DNA of 64,000 nt, taken from the NCBI RefSeq assembly GCF_000236805.1, contig NZ_AGFX01000009.1:173332-237331 (forward strand), given 5' to 3'. Below are positions 54,241 to 63,048 of this stretch, piece after piece (positions within the stretch are counted from its first letter, which is position 1; each line of letters opens with the position of its first letter). The position numbers were made by a program, and so were the translations under genes. The notes under the pieces were generated by a model that saw only the letters and a program-made list of their open reading frames with translations, ran no database searches and had not been told where the DNA came from. Source of the stretch: Paenibacillus peoriae KCTC 3763 (GTDB lineage: Bacteria > Bacillota > Bacilli > Paenibacillales > Paenibacillaceae).

Positions 54241-55577
54241 AAAAACAACCCAACATCGTTTTTATGATATCGCATGATACTGGCCGCTATCTCAGTTGTT
54301 ACGGGAACCAGGTCCCTACTCCGCAATTGGACGATCTGGCGAAAAAGGGAGTACGATTCGACCAATACTACTGTTCTGCACCACAATGCAGCCCAAGCCG
54401 CGGGAGTATTTTGACGGGAAAATATGCACATAATAATGGTTTGATCGGTCTCGCGCATTTGAAATTTAATATCCAAGAAGGAGAAACCACGCTTCCGATA
54501 GAGATGGAAAAAGCCGGATATGAGACCGCCCTAATCGGTTTCAGCCATGAAACCATTGGCGATACTGAGAAAGGCGTTTACAGCTCTACCCACAAACTTG
54601 GATATCAGTTTTATGAGGGTGTTGAAGGTTCAAGAGCACCGCAAGTCGCAGAGAAATCCATTCAATACTTGCGAGAAAAAGCAGCTGATCCCGATGGCAA
54701 GCCATTCTTCGTTAATATTGGATTCTGGGAAACTCATCGATCCTTCGATGAGTACGATAACATTAAAGATAATCCGGAAACGTTAAAGGTGCTTGCTTAT
54801 CTCCCGGATACACCGAATGTCCGGCTGGATCTGGCTCAATTCCACGGCTCCGTCAAAGTGCTGGATGAAGCTGTCGGGAGCATCGTAAATGTGCTGAAGG
54901 AAACGAACCTGTTGGAAAACACTATTGTAGTCTATACAACAGATCACGGTATCGCTTTTCCTCGAGCCAAAGGAACGATGAAGGATGCCGGTCTGGAAAC
55001 ATCTCTCCTTATGTTCGGCCCGAACTTCATGCAAGGCGACAGAGTGATTGATGATTTGCTTTGCAACATTGACATCATGCCGACCCTACTTGAATTGGCT
55101 GGCGCGAAAATTCCAACCGATGTTGACGGGAAAAGCTTTGCGTCGCGACTCATGGGGGATAGCGGACCCGTTCGTGAAGAGTTTTTCTGCGAACTGACCT
55201 GGCATGACAAGTATCATCCAATGCGCGGCATCAGAACGTCCCGTTACAAATATGTTAAAAACTTTATCGATGGGCCGAAAATATACATGCCTGTAGATAT
55301 CCATCTCAGCTTGTCGGGACCGGATGTACGCGAACAATTCTACGTTCCGAATGAACCAGAAGAGCTTTACGATCTTTCTACTGATCCGCTGGAGTATACA
55401 AATCTAATACATGATCCCGCTTATGCCAATATCGCTGCGGAACTACGGGATAAGGTCGAAGAGTGGATGAATACAACTGATGATCCTCTGCTCCAAGGTC
55501 CAGTTGAAGGTATCGAATCCGCAAAGTGGGCTGTGGAAGCTCAAAACGGCAGAGCTTATATTCCTAAACGCTCCTAA
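54237..55577 (+). CDS. Sulfatase (Cys-type), coupled to EIICB
   Basis: The 446 residues start QPNIVFMISHDTGRYLSCYG and carry the activation motif CSPSR in APQCSPSRGSILTGKYAH near residue 50. IVVYTTDHGIAFPRAKGTM provides metal ligands. It lacks a signal peptide. The ATG overlaps the EIICB stop (ATGA), so transport and desulfation are coupled. It is probably N-sulfoglucosamine-sulfohydrolase-like, judging from the HDTGRYL start, but this subfamily call is tentative. Confidence 0.92.
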   Translation: MKKQPNIVFMISHDTGRYLSCYGNQVPTPQLDDLAKKGVRFDQYYCSAPQCSPSRGSILTGKYAHNNGLIGLAHLKFNIQEGETTLPIEMEKAGYETALIGFSHETIGDTEKGVYSSTHKLGYQFYEGVEGSRAPQVAEKSIQYLREKAADPDGKPFFVNIGFWETHRSFDEYDNIKDNPETLKVLAYLPDTPNVRLDLAQFHGSVKVLDEAVGSIVNVLKETNLLENTIVVYTTDHGIAFPRAKGTMKDAGLETSLLMFGPNFMQGDRVIDDLLCNIDIMPTLLELAGAKIPTDVDGKSFASRLMGDSGPVREEFFCELTWHDKYHPMRGIRTSRYKYVKNFIDGPKIYMPVDIHLSLSGPDVREQFYVPNEPEELYDLSTDPLEYTNLIHDPAYANIAAELRDKVEEWMNTTDDPLLQGPVEGIESAKWAVEAQNGRAYIPKRS

Positions 55578-55617
55578 AACTTCAAAAGTAAACTTCTGGC
55601 CTTAAAATATAAAATTC

Positions 55618-55677
55618 GCCCCTACGAATCGTTAATGATCAAGTCATTCTCCAATAACGATTCGTAGGGGCATTTTT
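55618..55677 (+). terminator. Terminator of the EIICB-sulfatase operon
   Basis: GCCCCTACGAATCGTTA (55618-55634) pairs perfectly with TAACGATTCGTAGGGGC (55655-55671), then ATTTTTTG. Confidence 0.9.
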
Positions 55678-55719
55678 TGATGCCTCTCTTGTCTCAAAAT
55701 CCTTTATGCTCGAATCTTT

Positions 55720-56019
55720 TCAATTTGAAATAGCCAACGGGGCAGTTATTGGAACCTTTTGTAATTCCTCAGCCCGACCATCAGTGAAATATTTCACTTT
55801 CTCATTTAGGTGAAAGAGATTGGTTGGTAGGTCTGCTACTGCCATACCCCTCTCACTTCCAATGAGCTCTTTCATAATCTCTGAACCTAATAAGGGAAAA
55901 TCAAGTGTTAGACGAATCTGATGGATTAACGGGAGATGGCATTCGATATGAAATATACATGTACATATGGTGAAAGCAGATTCTTTTATACAGCAGTTTC
56001 TGTTTTCTCGATGATTCAA
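55720..56019 (-). pseudogene. Unrecognised decayed frame
   Basis: In the 714-bp gap after the sulfatase, a minus-strand frame ends in FPLLGSEIMKELIGSERGMA and onward to AEELQKVPITAPLAISN, which looks like a real protein tail, but there is no start with a ribosome site, and upstream codons look random. The family is not recognised. The rest of the gap to 56291 has nothing identifiable. Confidence 0.3.
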
Positions 56020-56291
56020 AAAATATGCCGGTGTATCTTCGAACGTTTATCGAAAAAACAGATAAGGATTTCAGCAGGTTCGCGCTCTCAGTGCACGTAA
56101 TAATATTCCTATATCGGCAATCGGAACATATTCTTGTCATCTGACAACAAATCATCCATCAATCTTAAAGCACCCAATAGTCGTACCGCATCCGGCAATA
56201 CATCTATATATCCCAATCTAAATATCCCTGAAATAGCGATAACCGCTTAGTTTAGCGTATATTTTTGTTAAAATATTGGCGGGACCCCTGA

Positions 56292-56825
56292 TCAAAACAG
56301 AACGATTCCCGCGACGGCTGACAGCAGAATCACCGCAAAGGGATGAACTTTGAATTTGGTCACCAAGATGAGGCATCCGGCACTGATCAGCAGCGTTCCG
56401 GCCATTGTCCAGCTCAGTAAAGATTCACTTCGCCCGCTGAGACCGAAGTGGATGGCAGCGTATATAATCAACCCTGTAACGATCGGACGCAAACCGTAAA
56501 ACGACGACTTGACCCATTCATTACTTTGCAATCTCAGGAAGAAAGCTGTTATCAGAATGACGATGATAAGAGACGGCAGAATGATACCGATCGTAGCCAC
56601 AATGGCCCCCCAAATGCCCCCTTCGGAATATCCAATCAGCGTGGCGGCATTCGTAGCAATGGACCCTGGGGCCATGCCCGCCATAGCGACGATCTCCTGA
56701 AATTCCCCGGCGTTCACCCACCCCTTGTCGGCCACCTCCCGTTGAATCAGCGTCATGACCGCGTATCCGCCACCAAACGATATGAGCCCTACCTTGATAA
56801 AGACCAAAAACAACTGCCAAAGCAT
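56292..56825 (-). CDS. Chromate transporter, ChrA half (second gene)
   Basis: The 177 residues start FLVFIKVGLISFGGGYAVMTL, the CHR-domain signature, with GMAPGSIATNAATLIGY and several membrane helices. It is one half of a two-gene short-chain ChrA transporter. ChrA proteins export chromate, and sulfate analogues compete, so a link with sulfate released by the sulfatases is possible (inference). It lies 14 bp after the partner half. Confidence 0.92.
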   Translation of the reverse strand: MLWQLFLVFIKVGLISFGGGYAVMTLIQREVADKGWVNAGEFQEIVAMAGMAPGSIATNAATLIGYSEGGIWGAIVATIGIILPSLIIVILITAFFLRLQSNEWVKSSFYGLRPIVTGLIIYAAIHFGLSGRSESLLSWTMAGTLLISAGCLILVTKFKVHPFAVILLSAVAGIVLF

Positions 56826-56839
56826 TAGATGATCACCCT

Positions 56840-57475
56840 TTAGATGTAATATTCAGGAAAATGGAGTTCCCGTTTCTCCTCGGTCTGCGCTTTTTCTGTC
56901 CGCACGGTCATCCCGCATTTTCGCTTGCTCAAAACCACTACGATTCCGGCGATCGGACCACCTAGGATAAGATAGAAAGAATGAATGCTAGTAAATAAAA
57001 GGAGCGCGACCGTAACTACCGCGATCAACAGCGTGGCGGCATCTAGGATGGATGTTTTCCACATCTTAAAGGCGGCTACGATGATCAAGGAAATCACCGC
57101 GGCATGAATGCCTTTCAATGCGGCTTCCACTTTCACGTTATCTTTGAAAATGGCACTGAGCAGGCTGAGGAGAAAAACGATGATAAATGTAGGCAGCGTA
57201 ATCGCAGTTACGGCCGTCACGGCGCCCGGTATTCCACCCAGGCGATAGCCGATGAAAGCCGCGGAATTGACGGCCACACCGCCGGGAGCGGAGCCCGAAA
57301 TGGACACCATATCCCCTATTTCTTCCTGGTTCATCCATCCTTTTTTATGCACAATCTCCTGTTCGATCGTCGCGATCATCGCATAGCCACCCCCGAACGT
57401 GGAAGGACCTATTTTAAAAAAAACACAGAAGATTTGCCATATGAGTTTCATCTGCCGGGTTAGCGTATGGTTCAT
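56840..57475 (-). CDS. Chromate transporter, ChrA half (first gene)
   Basis: The 211 residues contain FFKIGPSTFGGGYAMIATIEQ and GSAPGGVAVNSAAFIGY, the same CHR motif as the partner, showing duplication. Membrane helices follow, with a charged tail. AAGGGTGAG precedes ATG 57475. The two proteins probably form an antiparallel heterodimer, as known for short ChrA pairs. Confidence 0.92.
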   Translation of the reverse strand: MNHTLTRQMKLIWQIFCVFFKIGPSTFGGGYAMIATIEQEIVHKKGWMNQEEIGDMVSISGSAPGGVAVNSAAFIGYRLGGIPGAVTAVTAITLPTFIIVFLLSLLSAIFKDNVKVEAALKGIHAAVISLIIVAAFKMWKTSILDAATLLIAVVTVALLLFTSIHSFYLILGGPIAGIVVVLSKRKCGMTVRTEKAQTEEKRELHFPEYYI

Positions 57476-57744
57476 CCGAACTCACCCTTTTCTGTCTTGT
57501 TTTCTAAGAGAATTTACCTGTATTATAGCATATTAATTTCATTTTGGATTAAAGTTTTGATAAAATTATTAAAAAAACTCTTGCATGTTTACAAAAAGGC
57601 TTTTTTAATGATGTTTTTAGTTCAGGTAAATTCCTTTTTGGCATTATGTTGATTATTCTGATGATGTTAACTGGAAATAACACAACGATGCGGCTATACT
57701 TAAAGTATTCTGACTAATTAACTTGGAAATGGAGAGCAGTACCT

Positions 57745-58935
57745 ATGATCACTCATTCTAATCCTTCGATAAAAAAGCAGGTTTATGATCGAATTTCCTA
57801 TCTCGGGACCGTCTCCAAGGCCGATTTGTTGAATCATTTTTCGCTGACCAGCAGCAGCATGACGCGCTTGCTTGAGGAGATGACCTCACAGGGGCTCATC
57901 ATCGTCTCAGGACTCGGCAGCTCCAGAGGCGGCAGAAAGCCGATTCTGTTCCAAACCAATTCGAAATACCGTTACCTGTTCGGCTTGGAAATATCCCGTA
58001 TCTATTCCACACTAGGATTGTACGATATGCATCTCAACACTCTGTCCTTGTCCCGCTGGAAAATGGACAACAATATGACGCCCGAGCTTTTGGTCGACCA
58101 CGTGGCGAAAGGCGCCCGGGAATTTCTGGCCAAGCATGAAATTTCGCCCGGCGACGTCTTGGGCATGGGAATCGGGGCGGTCGGTCCGCTGGATCAAAAG
58201 AATGGAATGATTCTTGAACCGGAATTCTTCCCCTCTTCTGCCTGGAACAACGTTCCGATTTGCAAAATGCTTACGGAGCAACTGCAGATTCCGACCAAAC
58301 TCGACAACGGGGCAAACACCGCGTTAATCGGCGAACATTGGGCGCTGCGAACCGAGAATATCCAGCATGCCCTTTACGTACATGCTGGCGTAAACATCCG
58401 CTCGGCCGTGATGTCCGGCGGCCAGATTCTCCGCGGAGCTGTCGATACCGAAGGGGCGGTCGGCCAGATGATCATCCATGCCAACGGACCAAGGCTGCGG
58501 GACAAAGGCAATTACGGGGCACTGGAGGCTTTCGTGTCAGTGCCAGCGCTCGAGGAACGTGTACGCACCCAGCTGAAAATCGGACGCAGCAGCCTGCTTT
58601 CCACTATTTCACCAGATCGCGTTAACTTTGCCACTCTGGTCGACGCCCTTGCGCAAGGCGAGCCGCTGGTCACAGAGCAATTTACGGAAACAGCTGCCTA
58701 TCTGGGGATCGGACTCGCCAACTTGATCAATACGCTTCAACCCGAATACGTGATTTTGGGCGGCCCCCTTGTCAGCGCTCATCCGCTGGTATTCGATACC
58801 GCACTGGAGATCGCCAAGAAAAACACCTACCATTATCCCGAGTACAGCCCGATCTTCACCCAAGGGCTGCTTACCGATGAGGCCGTGGCCACCGGGGCGG
58901 CCGTCATGATGCTGCAGGAATGGGAAGGAAACTAG
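57745..58935 (+). CDS. ROK-family regulator lacking the zinc motif
   Basis: The 396-residue protein has an N-terminal winged helix (SKADLLNHFSLTSSSMTRLLEEMTSQGLI) and a ROK domain (GLEISRIYSTLGLYDM; GMGIGAVGPLDQ; IGLANLINTLQPEYVILGGPL). Where ROK proteins have CxCGxxGC it reads GPRLRDKGNYGALEAF, so the zinc cysteines are gone. It may respond to ligand differently or be less stable. GGAGAG precedes ATG 57745. It is divergent from the chrA pair and convergent with the third sulfatase gene. Confidence 0.88.
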   Translation: MITHSNPSIKKQVYDRISYLGTVSKADLLNHFSLTSSSMTRLLEEMTSQGLIIVSGLGSSRGGRKPILFQTNSKYRYLFGLEISRIYSTLGLYDMHLNTLSLSRWKMDNNMTPELLVDHVAKGAREFLAKHEISPGDVLGMGIGAVGPLDQKNGMILEPEFFPSSAWNNVPICKMLTEQLQIPTKLDNGANTALIGEHWALRTENIQHALYVHAGVNIRSAVMSGGQILRGAVDTEGAVGQMIIHANGPRLRDKGNYGALEAFVSVPALEERVRTQLKIGRSSLLSTISPDRVNFATLVDALAQGEPLVTEQFTETAAYLGIGLANLINTLQPEYVILGGPLVSAHPLVFDTALEIAKKNTYHYPEYSPIFTQGLLTDEAVATGAAVMMLQEWEGN

Positions 58936-58947
58936 AAATACGTGCCC

Positions 58948-58991
58948 CACGTCAAAGAGAGGCGCTATTGAGACAGCGCCTCCGGCATTGA
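58948..58991. repeat. REP-like hairpin, copy 1
   Basis: CACGTCAAAGAGAGGCGCT, a short loop and AGCGCCTCCGGCATTG. A near-identical unit occurs at 62957-63003. It acts probably as a terminator between convergent genes, but the conserved flanks show a dispersed repeat. Confidence 0.7.
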
Positions 58992-59056
58992 CGCTTACTA
59001 TTTGTTTCTCTATCGTCTCCAACGGATAATCGCTGCGCTGGACCACATGGGCTGAA

Positions 59057-60517
59057 CTATATACCTAACCGTACATACTGTTCAGGTGGAGCTTCGTTTG
59101 CTTCCATCTTTTCTTTCAGCATGTCGATCATTTGTTTCTCCAGCTCCGGATTCTGAAGAGGCTGCTGCTGCAAAGGATCGGCCTTCAAATCATACAGGAG
59201 TGTACCAAATGTATGGAGATGCTGATAACCAGAAGCTTTTATTTTTAGCGTCTGTACCCCCTTGGTAAACGAAAAAGGCTCCTGCAGGCTTATATCCTGT
59301 AACTCCTCGACCGAAAATCTGCTACGCATGTGGGTAGGCATCAGCGTATAGTTATAAAGCGGTGTGTTATCCTTGGAAACCGGCGCCCGCATGTAAACAT
59401 AACGGCCATCCGTCACATTCACATGACCGCCGTGAATCCCGTACAAAGCTGTTTCTCGTATCCGCTTGTCATGATCTATCGTATCTTTAAGGTCCTCCCC
59501 CTGCATATCCGGCGGAACCTCCAAACCGAAATATTGAAGCAGTGTTGGAGCCATATCGATCATCTGGACAAGGCTTTTTCTTCGTTCTCCGGCTTTTCCG
59601 CTGCGCGGATCCCAGATATACAGCGGCATATGTGCAATCTCATTATAAAAAGGCATAATCGACTTGGCCCACCAATCATGTTCTCCAAGCAAATAACCGT
59701 GATCGGTATTAACGATCAGCATCGTATCCTTCCACATATCAAGTTCATCCATGGTGTCAAGCACTTTGCCTAAATAATGATCGCACATGCTCAGCAAAGC
59801 CGCATATTCATACCTGACATGATCAATTTCTTCTTGAGTTTCCTGTACCGGTCCGTAAGGAGGCCAATCGAAATGTTTGCCCTTGTAATCGTGCGGATAC
59901 AAATCACGGTACTTTTGCGGGGCAAAAAACGGTTCATGCGGATCAAAGGTTTCAATTTGCAGAAACCAGCGATCCTCATCCCGGTTTTGGCGCATAAAAT
60001 CCAGGCCTTTTTCCATCGTCAGTGCCTGAGGAAAATCCTTTTCTTCACGAATATATTTCCGGTTGACCCAATCCTGCCGCATTAATCCGTGCATTCCCTT
60101 CATCCCGATCATGTCCGGCATCTCTGGATCGGCTACCTCTCCTTTCCAAGGGTCCCCTTCCTGTCCCCGCACCAGTTCAAACGAATTATAGCGGGTATGA
60201 TATGTGCCTCCTCCATCTTCCCAATAGTGCTGATGATCGGTCACCAAATGTGAATACACGCCGTTGTTTTTCAGCATTTCCGGCATTGAATCATCGAACG
60301 GTTCCATGGGGCCCCAACTCCGATGGAGAAAATTGTGTCTGCCCGTGTGCAGCTCCCGGCGCGCTGGCATGCAAGGCATGCTGCCAACGTAGGCGTGATC
60401 AAAAATGACCGTTTTCTCGCCTAGTCTTTTGAAATTTGGAGCATGTACCCAATCGCACCCGTAAGTGGGAAGCATGCGCCGATTCAAAGTGTCAAACATG
60501 AGCATAATCGCTTTCAT
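59057..60517 (-). CDS. Sulfatase (Cys-type), third copy
   Basis: The 486-residue protein begins KAIMLMFDTLNRRMLPTYG (metal Asp) and has CMPAR in GSMPCMPARRELHTGRHN near residue 50, which satisfies CxPxR. LIVNTDHGYLLGEHDWWAK supplies metal ligands, and the C-terminus has LYDLKADPLQQQPL. No signal peptide. AAGGAGAGG precedes the ATG. It lies 79 bp after the GPH-type transporter gene, likely one operon. The substrate is unknown. Confidence 0.92.
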   Translation of the reverse strand: MKAIMLMFDTLNRRMLPTYGCDWVHAPNFKRLGEKTVIFDHAYVGSMPCMPARRELHTGRHNFLHRSWGPMEPFDDSMPEMLKNNGVYSHLVTDHQHYWEDGGGTYHTRYNSFELVRGQEGDPWKGEVADPEMPDMIGMKGMHGLMRQDWVNRKYIREEKDFPQALTMEKGLDFMRQNRDEDRWFLQIETFDPHEPFFAPQKYRDLYPHDYKGKHFDWPPYGPVQETQEEIDHVRYEYAALLSMCDHYLGKVLDTMDELDMWKDTMLIVNTDHGYLLGEHDWWAKSIMPFYNEIAHMPLYIWDPRSGKAGERRKSLVQMIDMAPTLLQYFGLEVPPDMQGEDLKDTIDHDKRIRETALYGIHGGHVNVTDGRYVYMRAPVSKDNTPLYNYTLMPTHMRSRFSVEELQDISLQEPFSFTKGVQTLKIKASGYQHLHTFGTLLYDLKADPLQQQPLQNPELEKQMIDMLKEKMEANEAPPEQYVRLGI

Positions 60518-60595
60518 TGTATAACCTCTCCTTCCAATAAACCTAATATTCTCTATATTTTTTCAATAAATTGCTTCACTTGTCAGAATTGGTGG

Positions 60596-61957
60596 TTACT
60601 CGGTGACAGAAGGTTCCTGATGATCCGTAATCAATCCTTGGAAAGCCTCTTGCGGGATATGGTAGAACTTCAGCACAATGGCCGTACCGATGTAGGCGAT
60701 AAGCGGCACCCCGGCAAACAAGTAGAGTATGGTCCGCAGCACCTCCGGACTTTGCGTATGCCCTGCGACATAGCCGACCGCCCCCAAAATGAGCCCGGCC
60801 AGCACGCCTCCGATCGCCGACCCCAGTTTATTCACAAACACGCAGGAGGAGGTTACCGTTCCGGCACCCTGAATCCCTGTTTTCCAATTTCCATACTGTA
60901 CGCAATCCGGAATCATCGCCCAAACAATCGCCCCGGAGAAAGGGCCCAGTACAGTCTTTAAAATCGTAGCGATAAACAAAAGCATAACGTTCTCATATGG
61001 GGTTAGCAGGATAATCAGAGTTGGAATGACGGAAACGATGCTGCCGTAAAGAAAGACGTTTTTCTTCCCGATTTTCCTTGCGAAATACGGTATTAGAGCA
61101 TACATCGGGACAGATAATAAGAGCCCCCATAATGAGATTTGCGAGTACAAGCTGACGTTATTTACATTATACTGCCAGAAATAAACGGCGACTGAAGCAT
61201 TCGTTGTCGTGGCTACCAGATTCAGAAACATTGAAAACATCAAAATCAGCAAGGGTTTGTTTTTGCTTACCAAGCTTAACTGTGTTTTGATCGGGGGGTG
61301 CATATGCTCGGAAGCTCTATTATTAATAATATCGTGGCGTTTGGTACCGCTTGCACAAATCCAGTAAGAGAATGAGGAGATGACCGCAAGGATGATCGCT
61401 GTCAGCAGCCAGCCCTGTTGTCCATTTCCGAAAAAAGCGACCATCGGCAGAACCGCCGCGTTAACGATAATTGTTGCTGGCAGTCCCATGAACTGTTTGG
61501 CTGTAGAGATCGTAGTCGTTTGATTCGGGTCCTGACTCATAATTGCTGTCAAAGAGTGAAACGGAACATTCACCAGGGAAGAAATCAAAGAGTAGGACAA
61601 ATAAGTAAATGCGGCGTAGACGATTTTTCCCGACGCGCTCAAATCGGGAGCAGTGAACAACAGAACCGTTACTGCCGCAAGCAGAGGCGCCCCAAAGATA
61701 AGATAAGGACGATATTTTCCCCACTTCGTTCGGGTACGGTCAGAGAGTATTCCCATCATTGGATCGAAAACGGCGTCAAGAAGTCTGACCCCCAGGAACA
61801 GAGAGCCTACGGTGGTTGGAGAAACACCGAATACATCGGTATAGAAATACATCAGAAAAGATAACTGAAGGTAAAATAAAATATTAGAACCAAACCCACC
61901 CAAAGAATATTGAAAAATTTCTTTTTTACTGGCTAAGTGCGGCTTTGCTGTGCTCAT
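60596..61957 (-). CDS. GPH-family sugar:cation symporter (MFS)
   Basis: From ATG 61957 (GGAGGT upstream) the product is 453 residues with 12 membrane segments: QYSLGGFGSNILFYLQLSFLMYFYTDVFG, then DAVFDPMMGILSDRTRTKWGKYRPY, the MelB/XynP/GPH signature. It imports a glycoside, here probably a sulfated one since the next gene is a sulfatase. Two LacI-type palindromes lie within 230 bp upstream. Confidence 0.92.
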   Translation of the reverse strand: MSTAKPHLASKKEIFQYSLGGFGSNILFYLQLSFLMYFYTDVFGVSPTTVGSLFLGVRLLDAVFDPMMGILSDRTRTKWGKYRPYLIFGAPLLAAVTVLLFTAPDLSASGKIVYAAFTYLSYSLISSLVNVPFHSLTAIMSQDPNQTTTISTAKQFMGLPATIIVNAAVLPMVAFFGNGQQGWLLTAIILAVISSFSYWICASGTKRHDIINNRASEHMHPPIKTQLSLVSKNKPLLILMFSMFLNLVATTTNASVAVYFWQYNVNNVSLYSQISLWGLLLSVPMYALIPYFARKIGKKNVFLYGSIVSVIPTLIILLTPYENVMLLFIATILKTVLGPFSGAIVWAMIPDCVQYGNWKTGIQGAGTVTSSCVFVNKLGSAIGGVLAGLILGAVGYVAGHTQSPEVLRTILYLFAGVPLIAYIGTAIVLKFYHIPQEAFQGLITDHQEPSVTE

Positions 61958-62052
61958 CGCTTTAACCTCCATATTCTAAGATGAAAAAATACAACTGTTG
62001 TGCTTCTGTCCATTCTTCCCGTCCGTTGAATAAGGTAAGTCCACCTTTGTGA

Positions 62053-62064
62053 GGAAGCGCTTCC
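62053..62064. promoter_or_regulatory. LacI/CcpA-type operator
   Basis: GGAAGCGCTTCC is a perfect 12-bp palindrome in TGAGGAAGCGCTTCCACA, about 95 bp upstream of the GPH transporter start. A second copy follows at 62166. Confidence 0.75.
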
Positions 62065-62165
62065 ACAAACTTCGAAAATCCCCCCTCTGCTTCTGGTGAA
62101 ATCAATTGCTAATTGTTTTTCAAAACAGCACCTCCTAATAATCCTATGCCGCAGTCTCTTTAAAT

Positions 62166-62183
62166 TGTAGAAGCGCTTCCACA
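62166..62183. promoter_or_regulatory. Second LacI/CcpA-type operator
   Basis: TGTAGAAGCGCTTCCACA, a near-perfect palindrome sharing AAGCGCTTCC with the site at 62053. Centres are about 116 bp apart, which suits DNA looping by a LacI tetramer. No LacI gene is in the window; CcpA is an alternative. Confidence 0.75.
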
Positions 62184-62335
62184 TAGTGCGGAAAAAGCAT
62201 TTCTTAGGCGCTTGCTTGCATTATATATTGAAACCGCATACATTTCAATCTAAAAATCATAATGGTAAAATCCCCCTCATAGAATGCTGCCGAATTTACC
62301 ATGTTCTTGGATAAAGTTGTAGTTTGAAGACACGC

Positions 62336-62375
62336 TCTAGGCAATTACCCAATTAAACATAGACAATTACCTAGA
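62336..62375. promoter_or_regulatory. Interrupted palindrome before the Cys-rich gene
   Basis: TCTAGGCAATT (62336-62346) and AATTACCTAGA (62365-62375) are complementary but for one base. This may be an operator for the small Cys protein 60 bp downstream. No promoter hexamers are convincing. Confidence 0.4.
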
Positions 62376-62434
62376 AAGCACACAGCCACATACAATATCA
62401 AGAAAAATAAGATTAAAATAAGGAGTGGTTGTTT

Positions 62435-62740
62435 TTGAATCGTCAATATCATACCTATGAACAATGTATGGCGAATTGCAAAGCGGCGGGTGGGTATTCC
62501 TATGAATGTATTCCGGTATGTAAACAGTTTCCTACACAAGGGCATTCATTTACAGGATCTTATGGCATGAGTCAAGCAGTGCCTTACAGTCCACAGTCAT
62601 CTTCCTATCCTGGAATGATGTATGGAAATCCATATACTTATCCTAGACCTAGAAACCCTTTAGATGATCCTTGTATAAGAAGATGCGTAAATAGTGGAGG
62701 TAGTTTAATAAATTGTTGCTATTATTGTGGATGGTGCTAA
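62435..62740 (+). CDS. Small protein with duplicated CX3C-X9-CX3C motif
   Basis: The start is probably TTG 62435 (AAGGAG at 62420-62425), giving 101 residues. The N-terminal module CMANCKAAGGYSYECIPVC and the C-terminal module CIRRCVNSGGSLINCCYYC have identical spacing, CX3C-X9-CX3C, each with GG at the same place; the end is CGWC. Between them is a Ser/Pro/Tyr/Gly/Met-rich linker (YSPQSSSYPGMMYGNPYTYP). There is no signal peptide. The composition recalls spore-coat or crust proteins that crosslink through Tyr and Cys, but the family is not recognised. It stands alone between the transporter and the repeat. Confidence 0.65.
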   Translation: MNRQYHTYEQCMANCKAAGGYSYECIPVCKQFPTQGHSFTGSYGMSQAVPYSPQSSSYPGMMYGNPYTYPRPRNPLDDPCIRRCVNSGGSLINCCYYCGWC

Positions 62741-62956
62741 CTGATACGTTAGATCAAAAAGAACCGGTGACATCAGGTGCCGTATAGCGCCACAAGTAAA
62801 AAATCCATCTGTCAAATGTAATAAAAGTAGAACGGCACTGTGTCGTTCAGAGAAATGTCATCGTGCGATGATATTTAATGATGGTCGCGGTCATGAGATT
62901 CGTGTCGTAACCAATCCTCATGGCCCTGGCCTAAAAAAACCAGACAAGCTCTCATT

Positions 62957-63003
62957 CCACGTCAAAGAGGAGGCGCTGTTCGAACAGCGCCTCCGGCATT
63001 GGC
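62957..63003. repeat. REP-like hairpin, copy 2
   Basis: CACGTCAAAGAGGAGGCGCT, TTCG-type loop region and AGCGCCTCCGGCATTGG. It matches the unit at 58948-58991, including flanks outside the stem. The 308-bp gap between the Cys-rich gene and beta-phosphoglucomutase holds nothing else recognised. Confidence 0.75.
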
Positions 63004-63048
63004 CACATGCGTTTTTAATGTAACACTTTGAAGCTTCCGTCTCTCCGT

